Source of the DNA: Andreprevotia sp. IGB-42
GTDB taxonomy: Bacteria > Pseudomonadota > Gammaproteobacteria > Burkholderiales > Chitinibacteraceae
Assembly: GCF_009848685.1 (NCBI RefSeq)
Contig: NZ_WXTX01000003.1
Location: 248,001 to 312,000, forward strand
DNA: 64,000 nucleotides
Direction: 5' to 3'
The notes below the pieces were generated by a model, which was not told the origin of the DNA, made no database searches, and saw only the letters and a list, made by a program, of their open reading frames with translations. This document shows, piece after piece, positions 9,995 to 18,218 of the stretch. Made by a program: the position numbers and the translations under genes. The number at the start of each line of letters is the position of its first letter. Within the stretch, counting starts at the first letter, position 1.

Positions 9995-10752
9995 TCGGCA
10001 GCGCTGTCGTACTTATTGGCCAGAAGGCGGGAGGTTTCGATCGAATCCGGATATTGCTTGCGCAGCAGATCTGCGTAGCGGGCCTCGCCATCCTTGTTGC
10101 CAAGGCCGCGCTCGACACGCAACGACAACCAGGCGAGTGTAGCACTGGGTTGCACCAGCTTCTGCAGCTCTGCCAGATAACGCTTGGCCTCGTCAAAGTC
10201 CTTGCGCCGCAGATCCACTTCAATCAGCCTTTGCCGCGCCTGCGCGCTGCTGACGCGTGCTTTCAACGCCTGCAGATAGAAGCTGCGCGCGCCATCCAGG
10301 TCATCACTGTCAGCCGCGCATTCACCGGCATTGATCAGCGACTTCTCCGGCGTGCTGTACAACGGGTTCCTGGCAGCCAGCACATAGTAACGGATGCCTT
10401 CCTGGCGCTGATTGTGTTCACACAGATACCAGCCGTAATTGTGGTTGATGTCGGCATCATCCGGCGCCAGGCGCAATGCCTCCTGGAAATGCCGCTGTGC
10501 AGCCACATTATCCTGCAGCTGGTTGTAGATCAGACCGGCAATATTGTGTGCCGGCGCATACTTGGGGTCGGCATCGATCGCCTTTTGCACATCTTCCAGC
10601 GCTACGCCAACCTGGCCACGCCGGAAATATTCGGCAGCCAGCTGTGTATAGATGCTGGCGCGGTTTGTTGCGGGCGGCAACGTCTCGGCCCTTGCCATGG
10701 CGCTTGCAATCAGCAGTATCGATAGCAGTAAAGCGATGGGCTTGGGCGTCAT
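9991..10752 (-). CDS. pilF: Type IV pilus biogenesis/stability protein PilF (PilW)
   Basis: This 253-residue protein has an N-terminal signal (LLSILLIASAMARA) and a series of TPR repeats (YTQLAAEYFRRGQVGVALEDVQKAI, PAHNIAGLIYNQLQDN, INHNYGWYLCEHNQ). PilF is the outer-membrane pilotin for the PilQ secretin of type IV pili. No clear lipobox Cys follows the signal, so it may not be lipidated, unlike some homologues. It sits between rlmN and rodZ. A GAGGA ribosome binding site precedes the ATG. Confidence 0.88.
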   Translation of the reverse strand: MTPKPIALLLSILLIASAMARAETLPPATNRASIYTQLAAEYFRRGQVGVALEDVQKAIDADPKYAPAHNIAGLIYNQLQDNVAAQRHFQEALRLAPDDADINHNYGWYLCEHNQRQEGIRYYVLAARNPLYSTPEKSLINAGECAADSDDLDGARSFYLQALKARVSSAQARQRLIEVDLRRKDFDEAKRYLAELQKLVQPSATLAWLSLRVERGLGNKDGEARYADLLRKQYPDSIETSRLLANKYDSAAE

Positions 10753-10764
10753 TGAATCCTCGTG

Positions 10765-11892
10765 TCAGGGGCGAAATATTATCGGTTTTGTTTCCATCGC
10801 ATGCCGGGCTGCACGACGGGTCTTGTCCTTGACCTGACCTGCCAGTTGACCACAGGCGGCGTCGATGTCATCTCCCCGTGTTTTCCGCACCGTTGCCACA
10901 TAGCCGGCTTCGTTGAGGATATCCCGGAATGCGAGGATAGCATCCCGGCCCGATCGGTTGTAGTCCGCACCCGGGAAAGGATTCCAGGGAATGAGATTGA
11001 TCTTGCATGGCACGTCGCGTACCAGCACTGCCAGCTGGCGCGCATGCTCTGGCTGGTCATTCACGCCGGCCAGCATCACGTACTCGAAAGTGATGAAGTC
11101 GCGCGGCGCTTTTTCCAAGTAGCGGTTGCACGCCGCCAGCAGCTCTTTGAGCGGGTATTTCTTGTTGATCGGCACGATTTCGTCGCGGATCGCGTCATTG
11201 GGTGCATGCAACGACACCGCCAGCGACACCGGACAGGCATCACGCAAACGGTCCATTGCCGGCACGATGCCGGAGGTGGACAGCGTGACGCGGCGGCGGC
11301 TGAGCCCATAGGCGTTGTCATCGAGCATCAGGCGTAGCGCAGCCACAACATTTTCGAAATTGGCCAGTGGCTCGCCCATGCCCATCATCACCACATTGGT
11401 GACGATACGACCGCCCGGCTCCAGCGGCACATCGCCGATACGCGCCTGTTCGGCCGTCAGGCGGTTTTCCGCCCACCACAGCTGGCCGATGATTTCGCCC
11501 ACGCTGAGGTTGCGATTGAAGCCCTGCTTGGCAGTCGAGCAGAACCCGCAATCGAGTGCACAGCCAACCTGGCTGGAAATGCACAGCGTGCCACGGTCAT
11601 CTTCCGGAATGAACACGGTTTCGATGCCGTTGCCTACATTCACGTCCAGCAGCCACTTGGTAGTGCCGTCCGTAGCAATCTGTTCCGCCAGCATGGCAGG
11701 GGCAGCAACCTGTGCGCCCGCCACCAGCTTTTCGCGGAATGTCTTGGCGATATCGGTCATCTGCGCGAAATCCGCCTCGCCGCGCTGATGAATCCATTTC
11801 ATCAGTTGCTTGGCGCGGAATGGCTTCTCGCCGTACTGGATCATCAGTTCGGCAAGGCCGTCCGCATCGTAGTTGAGCAGATTGACCGACAT
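10765..11892 (-). CDS. rlmN: Dual-specificity 23S rRNA/tRNA adenine-C2 methyltransferase RlmN
   Basis: This radical-SAM methyltransferase (375 residues from the chosen start) methylates A2503 of 23S rRNA and A37 of some tRNAs. The cluster-binding CxxxCxxC is at residues 111-118 ([16 protein letters not shown]). It is followed by the SAM-binding MGMGEPL and by the segment with the catalytic cysteines near the C terminus. The ATG at 11892 is chosen because GGAAGGA lies seven bases upstream and the protein then opens [13 protein letters not shown] like its homologues. The frame is open 37 codons further upstream, but that stretch reaches into ndk. Confidence 0.97.
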   Translation of the reverse strand: MSVNLLNYDADGLAELMIQYGEKPFRAKQLMKWIHQRGEADFAQMTDIAKTFREKLVAGAQVAAPAMLAEQIATDGTTKWLLDVNVGNGIETVFIPEDDRGTLCISSQVGCALDCGFCSTAKQGFNRNLSVGEIIGQLWWAENRLTAEQARIGDVPLEPGGRIVTNVVMMGMGEPLANFENVVAALRLMLDDNAYGLSRRRVTLSTSGIVPAMDRLRDACPVSLAVSLHAPNDAIRDEIVPINKKYPLKELLAACNRYLEKAPRDFITFEYVMLAGVNDQPEHARQLAVLVRDVPCKINLIPWNPFPGADYNRSGRDAILAFRDILNEAGYVATVRKTRGDDIDAACGQLAGQVKDKTRRAARHAMETKPIIFRP

Positions 11893-11908
11893 CGTATCCT
11901 TCCCGGCC

Positions 11909-12337
11909 TTAGCGGCCTGCGTACACTTCGCTGGAAGCGAAGAAGTAGGCAATTTCAATTGCGGCATTTTCAGCCGAATCAGAGCCATGCACTGCATTGG
12001 CATCGATCGATTCTGCGAAATCAGCGCGGATGGTGCCTGCCTCTGCCTTCTTCGGATCGGTCGCGCCCATCAGGTCACGGTTCTTCAGGATGGCGCCTTC
12101 GCCTTCCAGCGCCTGGATCATTACCGGGCCGGAGATCATGAAGGTCACCAGATCATTGAAGAAAGGGCGTTCCTTATGTACAGCATAGAAGCCTTCGGCT
12201 TCGGCGCGGGACAGTTGCTTGAGCTTGGCAGCAACCACTTTCAGGCCAGCTGTTTCAAAACGGTCGTAGATTTTGCCGATGACGTTCTTGGCAACGGCAT
12301 CCGGTTTAACGATCGACAGCGTGCGTTCAATAGCCAT
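11909..12337 (-). CDS. ndk: Nucleoside diphosphate kinase
   Basis: This 142-residue enzyme transfers the gamma-phosphate between nucleoside triphosphates and diphosphates through a phospho-His. The family opening [14 protein letters not shown] and the active-site segment NAVHGSDS (catalytic His) are present. The ATG at 12337 is preceded by TGGAG and gives the family's normal length; the longer open frame to 12421 has no ribosome binding site. It is followed by rlmN after 16 bases and heads the conserved block down to hflC. Confidence 0.98.
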   Translation of the reverse strand: MAIERTLSIVKPDAVAKNVIGKIYDRFETAGLKVVAAKLKQLSRAEAEGFYAVHKERPFFNDLVTFMISGPVMIQALEGEGAILKNRDLMGATDPKKAEAGTIRADFAESIDANAVHGSDSAENAAIEIAYFFASSEVYAGR

Positions 12338-12562
12338 GTTCACTCCAGAAAGACAGGTTAATAGATACGGATTCATGCGAAAGCGGGATTCCGGAAACCG
12401 GGAATCCGGCGTCGAATTCATTTACAAGCCCGGCTGCTTTGGGTAGCCTCAATGCACGTTTGTGCATCCCGATCCGGCACCCAGCCAGGCTAGATAGCCG
12501 GACATGATAGCAAATCTGTACCATCTCTGCCTTACAACCGGATTAAAGCGCCTTTAACGCCC
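12338..12562. other. Divergent intergenic region (ndk / SPOR gene)
   Basis: This 225-base region separates ndk (minus) from the SPOR gene (plus) and must hold the promoters for both. No good -35/-10 pair was found by eye. It has an imperfect hairpin (GGATTCC ... GGAATCC, 12386-12407) in the ndk leader and a TTAAAG-CGC-CTTTAA inverted repeat just before the SPOR gene. No RNA gene is evident. Confidence 0.5.
12543..12557. promoter_or_regulatory. Inverted repeat covering the start region of the SPOR gene
   Basis: A perfect TTAAAG-CGC-CTTTAA inverted repeat ends five bases before the ATG at 12563, exactly where a ribosome binding site should be, and no Shine-Dalgarno sequence is seen. It could be an operator or a small start-site hairpin; six-base arms may also arise by chance. 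Confidence 0.3.
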
Positions 12563-13354
12563 ATGAGCGACGGATTCGACCCGATACTGCAACAGGCCGA
12601 ACAACGCCGTTTGCGCGAACAAGTGTTATGGCGCCTGGGCATTGCTGCCGGCCTGATTGCGGTGGTGCTGGGCGGTATCTACCTGCTGGACCGGCCGGAC
12701 GAAAAACCGCAGCTGGAAACCCCGACCACGCCACGTATCGCGCCGCAGATCAGCGAGGAACCCGTACCGCCCACCGAGCAGCCCGCAGCTCAGGCCAGTG
12801 AGCCTGCCACTGCCAGCGCCCCGGCATCGGTACCCGCTGCCGCCAGCCCGGCGCCAAGCGCCGCCCCAACGCCGACAGCGGCTACCTCCAGTACGCCACC
12901 CCCTACTTCGAAGCCGATTTCCGGCAAAGTTCCTGCGCGCACGGCAACCGTAGCGCCCCCTCCTGCAGCCAGCCTGCAGACTGTGGCGCCCACGCAGCCA
13001 GCCACACCAGCCGCAGCACAGCCAGTCAACACGCCACCGCGTGCCACCGCCACAGCACAAGCCGCTCCCCGCCGCAACAGCCAGGCGGAAACGCTGTTGC
13101 AACCCCAGAATCTGCTGGCGGGGCCCGCAGCGGCGGACGCGGTGCGCGGCCCCAATGGCTATACCGTGCAGGCCGGCGTGTTCCTGCATTCGGACAACGC
13201 GGAAAAACTGCTCAAGCGCGTACAGGCCGCCGGCATTCCCGCCTACCTGGAAACACGCGTGCAGATCGGTCCGTTCAAGAACAAGGCGGAGGCCGATGCC
13301 GCCGCCGCCAGGCTACGGGCCATCGGCGTGGAGCCGGTGCTCAAGAACAACTGA
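12563..13354 (+). CDS. SPOR-domain inner-membrane protein (DedD/FtsN-like)
   Basis: This 263-residue bitopic protein has a cytoplasmic N terminus (FDPILQQAEQRRLREQVLW), a membrane helix at about residues 24-44 and a long Pro/Ala/Thr-rich periplasmic linker (about 50-175). A C-terminal SPOR domain follows (GYTVQAGVFLHSDNAEKLLK ... RVQIGPFKNKAEADAAAARL). SPOR domains bind denuded glycan at the septum, so a role in cell division is likely. Betaproteobacterial homologues usually sit beside folC and cvpA; this one does not. No conventional ribosome binding site precedes the ATG. Confidence 0.82.
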   Translation: MSDGFDPILQQAEQRRLREQVLWRLGIAAGLIAVVLGGIYLLDRPDEKPQLETPTTPRIAPQISEEPVPPTEQPAAQASEPATASAPASVPAAASPAPSAAPTPTAATSSTPPPTSKPISGKVPARTATVAPPPAASLQTVAPTQPATPAAAQPVNTPPRATATAQAAPRRNSQAETLLQPQNLLAGPAAADAVRGPNGYTVQAGVFLHSDNAEKLLKRVQAAGIPAYLETRVQIGPFKNKAEADAAAARLRAIGVEPVLKNN

Positions 13355-13431
13355 GTTTTGCCACGGCTGGCCCGGCAGCTGCCGGGCGGCGCCTGCGCCA
13401 CCCGCTCAGCACAGCGAGCCTGCCGCTCCGA

Positions 13432-13437
13432 TATAAT
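13432..13437 (+). promoter_or_regulatory. Candidate -10 element for serB
   Basis: A perfect TATAAT lies 26 bases before the serB ATG. No convincing -35 is found 16-18 bases upstream (the region reads GCTCAGCACAG), so promoter strength cannot be judged. Confidence 0.4.
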
Positions 13438-13463
13438 CGCTCTTTTGCCTCAAGTATCCAGCC

Positions 13464-14303
13464 ATGCACCGCCTCGTCATCCAAGCCCCCAACATCGCCA
13501 CGCAGGACCTCAAGCAGCTCGCCCGCTTGTCCGATGCGTACCAGATCGATGCGATCAACCAGCAGGCATTCCGGCTGCTGGGCGCGCATATCGACAATGA
13601 CGAGGCCGTGGCCGACTTCTGCGAGAGCAACCAGCTCGATTACGCCTTCATCCCCGAAGACGTCGCCGTGAACGATATCGGCCTGGTGGTCATGGATATG
13701 GATTCCACGCTGATCACCATCGAGTGCATCGACGAGATTGCCGACATGGTGGGCATCAAGCCGCAGGTAGCGGAAATCACCGCCGCTGCCATGCGCGGCG
13801 AACTGGATTTCAAGGCCAGCCTCACACGGCGCGTAGCGCTGCTGGCCGGGCTGGAAGAAAGCGCGCTGGCACGCGTGTACGACGAGCGCCTGCAATTGAT
13901 GGCCGGCGCGGAGAAAATGCTCAAGGGTTTCCAGCAGGCTGGCGCCAGGACGCTACTGATTTCCGGTGGTTTCACCTTCTTTACCGAACGGCTGCAGAAC
14001 AAGCTTGATCTGAGCCGCGCCATTGCCAACGTGCTGGAAATCAGCAACGGCAAGCTCACCGGCCAGGTGAATGGCGACATTATCGATGCCGAACGCAAGA
14101 AGGCCGAGCTGATTGCCTACCGCGAGGAACTGGGCCTGCGGCGTGATCAGGTGGTAGCCATCGGTGATGGGGCCAACGACCTGCCCATGCTGTTCGAAGC
14201 CGGCTACGGCGTGGCCTGCCATGCCAAGCCGCTAGTGCGGGCAGAAGCGCCGTACAGCATCAACCAGGTTGGCCTCGAAGGCGTGCTCAACTATTTCCTG
14301 TAA
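13464..14303 (+). CDS. serB: Phosphoserine phosphatase
   Basis: This 279-residue HAD-family enzyme catalyses the last step of serine synthesis. The catalytic DMDST is at residues 78-82 (Asp78 nucleophile, Asp80 acid/base). ISGGFTFF (motif II) and GDGANDLPML (motif IV) are present. The N-terminal 70 residues match the ACT-like extension found in proteobacterial SerB. It is followed by a clear hairpin terminator and appears to be a single-gene unit. Confidence 0.97.
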   Translation: MHRLVIQAPNIATQDLKQLARLSDAYQIDAINQQAFRLLGAHIDNDEAVADFCESNQLDYAFIPEDVAVNDIGLVVMDMDSTLITIECIDEIADMVGIKPQVAEITAAAMRGELDFKASLTRRVALLAGLEESALARVYDERLQLMAGAEKMLKGFQQAGARTLLISGGFTFFTERLQNKLDLSRAIANVLEISNGKLTGQVNGDIIDAERKKAELIAYREELGLRRDQVVAIGDGANDLPMLFEAGYGVACHAKPLVRAEAPYSINQVGLEGVLNYFL

Positions 14304-14328
14304 CACCGCTGCGCATCAGCGTTGTGAA

Positions 14329-14350
14329 AACAGCCCCTTGCGGGGCTGTT
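14329..14350. terminator. Bidirectional terminator between serB and the DUF2789 gene
   Basis: The hairpin AACAGCCCC-TTGC-GGGGCTGTT has nine-base arms and lies 25 bases past the serB stop. It is between convergent genes, and the minus-strand reading continues into a T-rich run (TTTTC), so it can serve both. Confidence 0.8.
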
Positions 14351-14375
14351 CATGTTTGGCGAGATGGATGGCGCT

Positions 14376-14606
14376 TCAATGCGACAGGCGTGCGGCCAGT
14401 TCGTCGATCACTTCGGCCCACTCCGCATCCTTGTCCACCCCTTCGGCAAGAAAAGCTGCCTGGTGATCACTCCAGAACGGTGCCTGTGCCAGATCATCGC
14501 CCGGCCCGATGCGGTGCTCATGCAGGAAAAGGGCGATCTCTGCCGGATCGTTGGCGAGGCCAAGCTGGCCGAACAATGCGGGCAAATCGTGCTTGCTGGT
14601 ATCCAT
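14376..14606 (-). CDS. DUF2789 family protein
   Basis: This 76-residue acidic, soluble protein (HDLPALFGQLGLANDPAEI ... DAEWAEVIDELAARL) has the length and pattern of the DUF2789 family of small proteobacterial proteins of unknown function. An AAGGAG ribosome binding site stands before the ATG. It is convergent with serB and shares its terminator. No catalytic motif is visible. Confidence 0.75.
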   Translation of the reverse strand: MDTSKHDLPALFGQLGLANDPAEIALFLHEHRIGPGDDLAQAPFWSDHQAAFLAEGVDKDAEWAEVIDELAARLSH

Positions 14607-14710
14607 GTGGTTCTCCTTGGCGCTGGGCCTGCTGGCCCGATATGGGTCAAACTTAGATCAGATCACGCACATCAGCCATCCGGTTCCGGCTGACACGATG
14701 GGTGCTGCGC

Positions 14711-15079
14711 TCAGATTGCTGTCCTCTCTTCCAGATACACCCCTGCTGCCAGCAGTTTGCCCTGCGGGGCCGGATGGAAATATGCCCAGGCGACCGCCTG
14801 ATCGCCGCTGGCGAGCTGCACGGTAATTTCCCGACGGCAATAATCGTCCGGATGTTGCTCGAGCACATCCAGCCGCAGCAAGCCGGCATCGCTCACCGCA
14901 TACAGCTCGCCCTCGACCGGATATAGCGCCAGATCATCGGACAAGAACGGGTAGCTCACCGCGTACAGCGCATAACGTGCCGTGGTGTGCGCATGCCCGA
15001 GGAAATGCGCACCCTCCAGCCAGTGATGATTGCTATAGCCACGCTTGAGCGTGCCATAGACAAATACCTGCCGGGTCAT
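14711..15079 (-). CDS. Gamma-glutamylcyclotransferase-like (AIG2-like) protein
   Basis: This 122-residue protein has the family's N-terminal substrate-binding signature FVYGTLKRG at residues 6-14, a central acidic segment (VEGELYAVSDAGLLRLDVLEQHPDDYCRRE, which contains the expected catalytic Glu region) and a C-terminal beta strand. Family members act on gamma-glutamyl peptides or amines; the substrate here is unknown. The ATG overlaps the stop of the upstream secreted-protein gene by four bases, so the two are co-translated. Confidence 0.8.
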   Translation of the reverse strand: MTRQVFVYGTLKRGYSNHHWLEGAHFLGHAHTTARYALYAVSYPFLSDDLALYPVEGELYAVSDAGLLRLDVLEQHPDDYCRREITVQLASGDQAVAWAYFHPAPQGKLLAAGVYLEERTAI

Positions 15080-16344
15080 TGCCGGCTCAGCGTATCGCCC
15101 TTGGGCTGGCTGGCCGCCGCCTCTGCTTCATCCGGCGAAAAACCGGTGCTTTCCGTGCAGACTTCCCCCTGGCAAACGCGCACCGCCAAATCCCCGGCAA
15201 GATCCAGCCTTGCGACGCGCCCTTCACCACACCAGCTGGCCACGCGGGTTTTGGGCGTGATCGCATCAGGCGCCATGCATTCGCGAATCGCTGTTTGCAC
15301 CTTGCCGAATGCTGCGCCGGATTCAGGATCAAGCCATTGCCAATGGCCGGGTTTCTTGCTGCTGGCATAGCGCGGCAGACTCCAGCCCACCACCCAGCCG
15401 TCCACGGTAGTGGCTTGCAGTGCCAGATTGGGCGGCAGCGGCGTGCTGTTGGGGATGATGACTTCCACATTGCCGGCCGCACTCTCTGCGCAATCGAGCG
15501 CGGTACACAGTTTGATGCTCAGCGCATGCTTGCCCGGCATCAGGCCGGCCACACTCACGCGGCCGGACTGGCTATGCGCATCGCTCACCTCGAACGCTGC
15601 AGATTCCAGCAGCACGGCACCGTTATCCAGCACCTGCCAGTAGCGCCCCGGGTTGCCCCACCACATGTTCCACGCCAGATCGATGGCTTCGCCAGTGGTC
15701 ACGCTGGGCAACCAGTCGATCTGTGGCGCATCCGGCTTGTTGCCCTCGGCATCCGCGCCTTGGCCTGCCACCCAGGTTTGCCCGCTGATGCTGGTACATG
15801 CCGGTTTGTCGCTGCGCTTGCCCTGCGGGGTGATGGTATTGCACAAGCGCACCAGCAGTGCGTGCCGACCGGCGGTCAACTCATCGATGGTGGCCACGCC
15901 ACTCTGGGTCGCCATGATCTTGACGCCGCCCACACCCCCATCGGCCAGCGGCCGTTGGGTAAAGTCCTGGCTGCGCAGCCGCATCACGCCGTTATCCCAG
16001 ACTTCCCAGTATTCGGCGGTGGTGCCGTAGCCCATGTCCCAGCCGATCTTCACGCTATTGCCGGCCAGCTTTTCCGGGATTGCATCCATGGTGGGTTTCA
16101 TCGGTGCATCCGCCACCATCGATGTGGCAGGGATGCTTTCACCGAAGTCGGTCGGCTTCAATTGCTTGGGATCGGACGGATTGGGTTCCGCCACCTGTGG
16201 CGGCGCCACCGTCTGGCAATCGAGCATGCCGTGCTGCGCCGGCTTGCAGACGCGATCACCCAGCGCTTCCGCCTCTGTAGGGGTCAGCAAGGCTGCGTGG
16301 GCAGCACCCGCAAGCAGCATGCCCGGCAAGATCATCCAGCGCAT
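15076..16344 (-). CDS. Secreted protein with repeated chitinase-A-N-terminal-like (E-set) modules
   Basis: This 422-residue protein has a signal peptide (LPGMLLAGAAHA, cleavage near residue 18). After a linker there are at least two Ig-like modules, at about residues 75-190 and 205-305. Each contains a W(D/N)M-aromatic-G core (IGWDMGYG; LAWNMWWG), a DNG turn, and an LC ... C pair (LVRLCN ... ACTS; SIKLCTALDCAES). This pattern is that of the N-terminal domain of Serratia-type chitinase A. A third, diverged copy may follow (WVVGWSLPRY ... AVRVCQGEVCTES). No GH18, GH19 or other catalytic domain is present. A role in binding chitin or another polysaccharide is an inference. A GAGAGGA ribosome binding site precedes the ATG. 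Confidence 0.65.
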   Translation of the reverse strand: MRWMILPGMLLAGAAHAALLTPTEAEALGDRVCKPAQHGMLDCQTVAPPQVAEPNPSDPKQLKPTDFGESIPATSMVADAPMKPTMDAIPEKLAGNSVKIGWDMGYGTTAEYWEVWDNGVMRLRSQDFTQRPLADGGVGGVKIMATQSGVATIDELTAGRHALLVRLCNTITPQGKRSDKPACTSISGQTWVAGQGADAEGNKPDAPQIDWLPSVTTGEAIDLAWNMWWGNPGRYWQVLDNGAVLLESAAFEVSDAHSQSGRVSVAGLMPGKHALSIKLCTALDCAESAAGNVEVIIPNSTPLPPNLALQATTVDGWVVGWSLPRYASSKKPGHWQWLDPESGAAFGKVQTAIRECMAPDAITPKTRVASWCGEGRVARLDLAGDLAVRVCQGEVCTESTGFSPDEAEAAASQPKGDTLSRQ

Positions 16345-16519
16345 TGTCGTCCTCTCTTTTTATATCGCCACGGTCAGCGCCGATGCGCCGCCATGGCTTG
16401 TCGATATGCTGACTGTACACTGCGCAGATGACTGCTGGCAGCACGTTGGCATTAAGTCGTACCCGCCACGGCAAAAAACACCGCCGCGCTTGCCCGTGCA
16501 GTCCAGCCAGCGGGGTGCT

Positions 16520-18217
16520 TCACGCCGCCTTGTCGTCGCAATAATCGATCAGCAACTGCAATGCGCGCTCGCCGCGGAATTCATTGATGCCAAGGCTGTA
16601 CACCGCGCGGATGGTGGCGGGCAGCGGATCGGCATGTTGGAAACGCATTGCGGCGATCTGCTGGCCAAACTCGTTGGCAAGCTTCAGCCGCAGGTGGCGC
16701 TCGCCCACGATGCGCTGCTCCAGCACGCGGAAAGTGCCCTCGAAGCGTGGCGCCGGGAAGCCCTGCCCCCATACCTGCGACTCGATGCGCTCGGCGGTGG
16801 CAAAGCTGAGCGCATCCGCTGGCAATTCGCCATCCGTCTCGATCACGTGCGTAAGTGCGGCTTCGTCCATCAACTCGCGGCACACGGCTTCGAATGCACG
16901 CTGGAAGCGGGCGAAGTCCGCGCTGCGCAAGCTCAGGCCGGCGGCCATTGCATGCCCCCCAAACTTCGCGATCAGATCGGGGTGGCGCTTGGATACCAGA
17001 TCAAGCGCATCGCGCAGGTGCAGGCCGGGAATAGAGCGCCCCGAGCCCTTGATTTCATCCTCGCCGCCATCGGCAAACACGATGGTGGGCCGATGGAATT
17101 TGTCCTTCACCCGCGATGCCACGATGCCCACCACGCCCTGGTGCCAGTCGGCGCGGTACAGCGCAATGCTGAAGCAATCATCGACCGCAATCGACAACAG
17201 CGCGGTTTCGGCTTCCTCGCGCATGCCGGCTTCGATCTCGCGGCGTGCGCGGTTCATCTGGTCCAGCTCGCGCGCCAGCGGCATTGCCGCCTCTTCGCTG
17301 CCGGACAGCAGGCAGGCAATGCCTAGGCTCATGTCATCGAGCCGGCCTGCGGCATTGAGCCGCGGGCCCAGCGTGAAGCCCAGGTCAAAGCAACTGGCCT
17401 TGGCGGCATTGCGCCCCGCAGCGGTAAACAACGCGGCCACGCCGGGGCTGGCGCGGCCGGCGCGCATGCGCTTCAAGCCCTGCTCGACCAGGATGCGGTT
17501 ATTGCTGTCCAGCCTGACCACATCGGCCACCGTGCCCAGCGCAACCAGATCCAGCAGCACGGCAAGGTTGGGTTCGGCCTGGCCGGCAAAAGCATCGCGA
17601 CGGCGCAGCTCGGCGCGCAATGCCAGCAACACGTAGAACATCACGCCGCAGCCAGCCAGGTTCTTGCTGGGGAAGGTGCAGCCTGGCTGGTTGGGGTTGA
17701 CGATCAGGCAATCGGGCAAGGTATCGCCGGGCAAATGGTGATCGGTCACCAGCACCTCGATGCCGCGCGCCTTCGCCGCTGCCACACCAGCCACGCTGGC
17801 AATGCCGTTATCCACCGTCACGATCAGGTCTGGCGATTTCTGTGCTGCCAGTGCCACGATTTCCGGCGTCAGCCCGTAGCCATATTCAAAGCGGTTGGGC
17901 ACCACGAAATCGACGGTGGCGCCCAGCATGCCCAGGCCCTTCATCGCCACGGAACACGCGGTAGCGCCATCCGCATCGTAGTCGGCCACGATCAGGATGC
18001 GCTCGCTCGCGGCAATGGCATCGGCAAGGCGGATTGCCGCCGCAGCGGCGCCCTTCATCTGGTCGGGCGGAATCAGGTGCTTGAGTTCGTGCTCCAGCTC
18101 GGTGGGCGATGCAATGCCGCGTGCGGCATACAGCCGCGCTTCCAGCGCCGACAGCCCGGATGCCATCAGTTGCCGGTTCAATTCTGCCGGCACGTTGCGG
18201 CTGCGTATCATCGACAT
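16520..18217 (-). CDS. recJ: Single-stranded-DNA exonuclease RecJ
   Basis: This 565-residue DHH/DHHA1 phosphoesterase degrades single-stranded DNA 5' to 3' in recombination and mismatch repair. The metal motifs VADYDADGATA (about residues 77-87), VDNGIAS and TDHH are seen, followed by GPRLNAAGRLDDM and the GGHAMAAGLSL motif of DHHA1. The ATG at 18217 is chosen because the upstream gene's TGA ends two bases before it (TGACATG) and the protein then begins like homologues; ten further open codons extend into the upstream gene. Confidence 0.97.
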   Translation of the reverse strand: MSMIRSRNVPAELNRQLMASGLSALEARLYAARGIASPTELEHELKHLIPPDQMKGAAAAAIRLADAIAASERILIVADYDADGATACSVAMKGLGMLGATVDFVVPNRFEYGYGLTPEIVALAAQKSPDLIVTVDNGIASVAGVAAAKARGIEVLVTDHHLPGDTLPDCLIVNPNQPGCTFPSKNLAGCGVMFYVLLALRAELRRRDAFAGQAEPNLAVLLDLVALGTVADVVRLDSNNRILVEQGLKRMRAGRASPGVAALFTAAGRNAAKASCFDLGFTLGPRLNAAGRLDDMSLGIACLLSGSEEAAMPLARELDQMNRARREIEAGMREEAETALLSIAVDDCFSIALYRADWHQGVVGIVASRVKDKFHRPTIVFADGGEDEIKGSGRSIPGLHLRDALDLVSKRHPDLIAKFGGHAMAAGLSLRSADFARFQRAFEAVCRELMDEAALTHVIETDGELPADALSFATAERIESQVWGQGFPAPRFEGTFRVLEQRIVGERHLRLKLANEFGQQIAAMRFQHADPLPATIRAVYSLGINEFRGERALQLLIDYCDDKAA

Positions 18218-18218
18218 G

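Noticed and set aside
12700-13060. Repetitive Pro/Ala/Thr DNA in the SPOR gene (also Ala-rich DNA in rodZ)
   Set aside because: It looks repeat-like at DNA level but is explained by low-complexity periplasmic linkers, not by a mobile or structural repeat.
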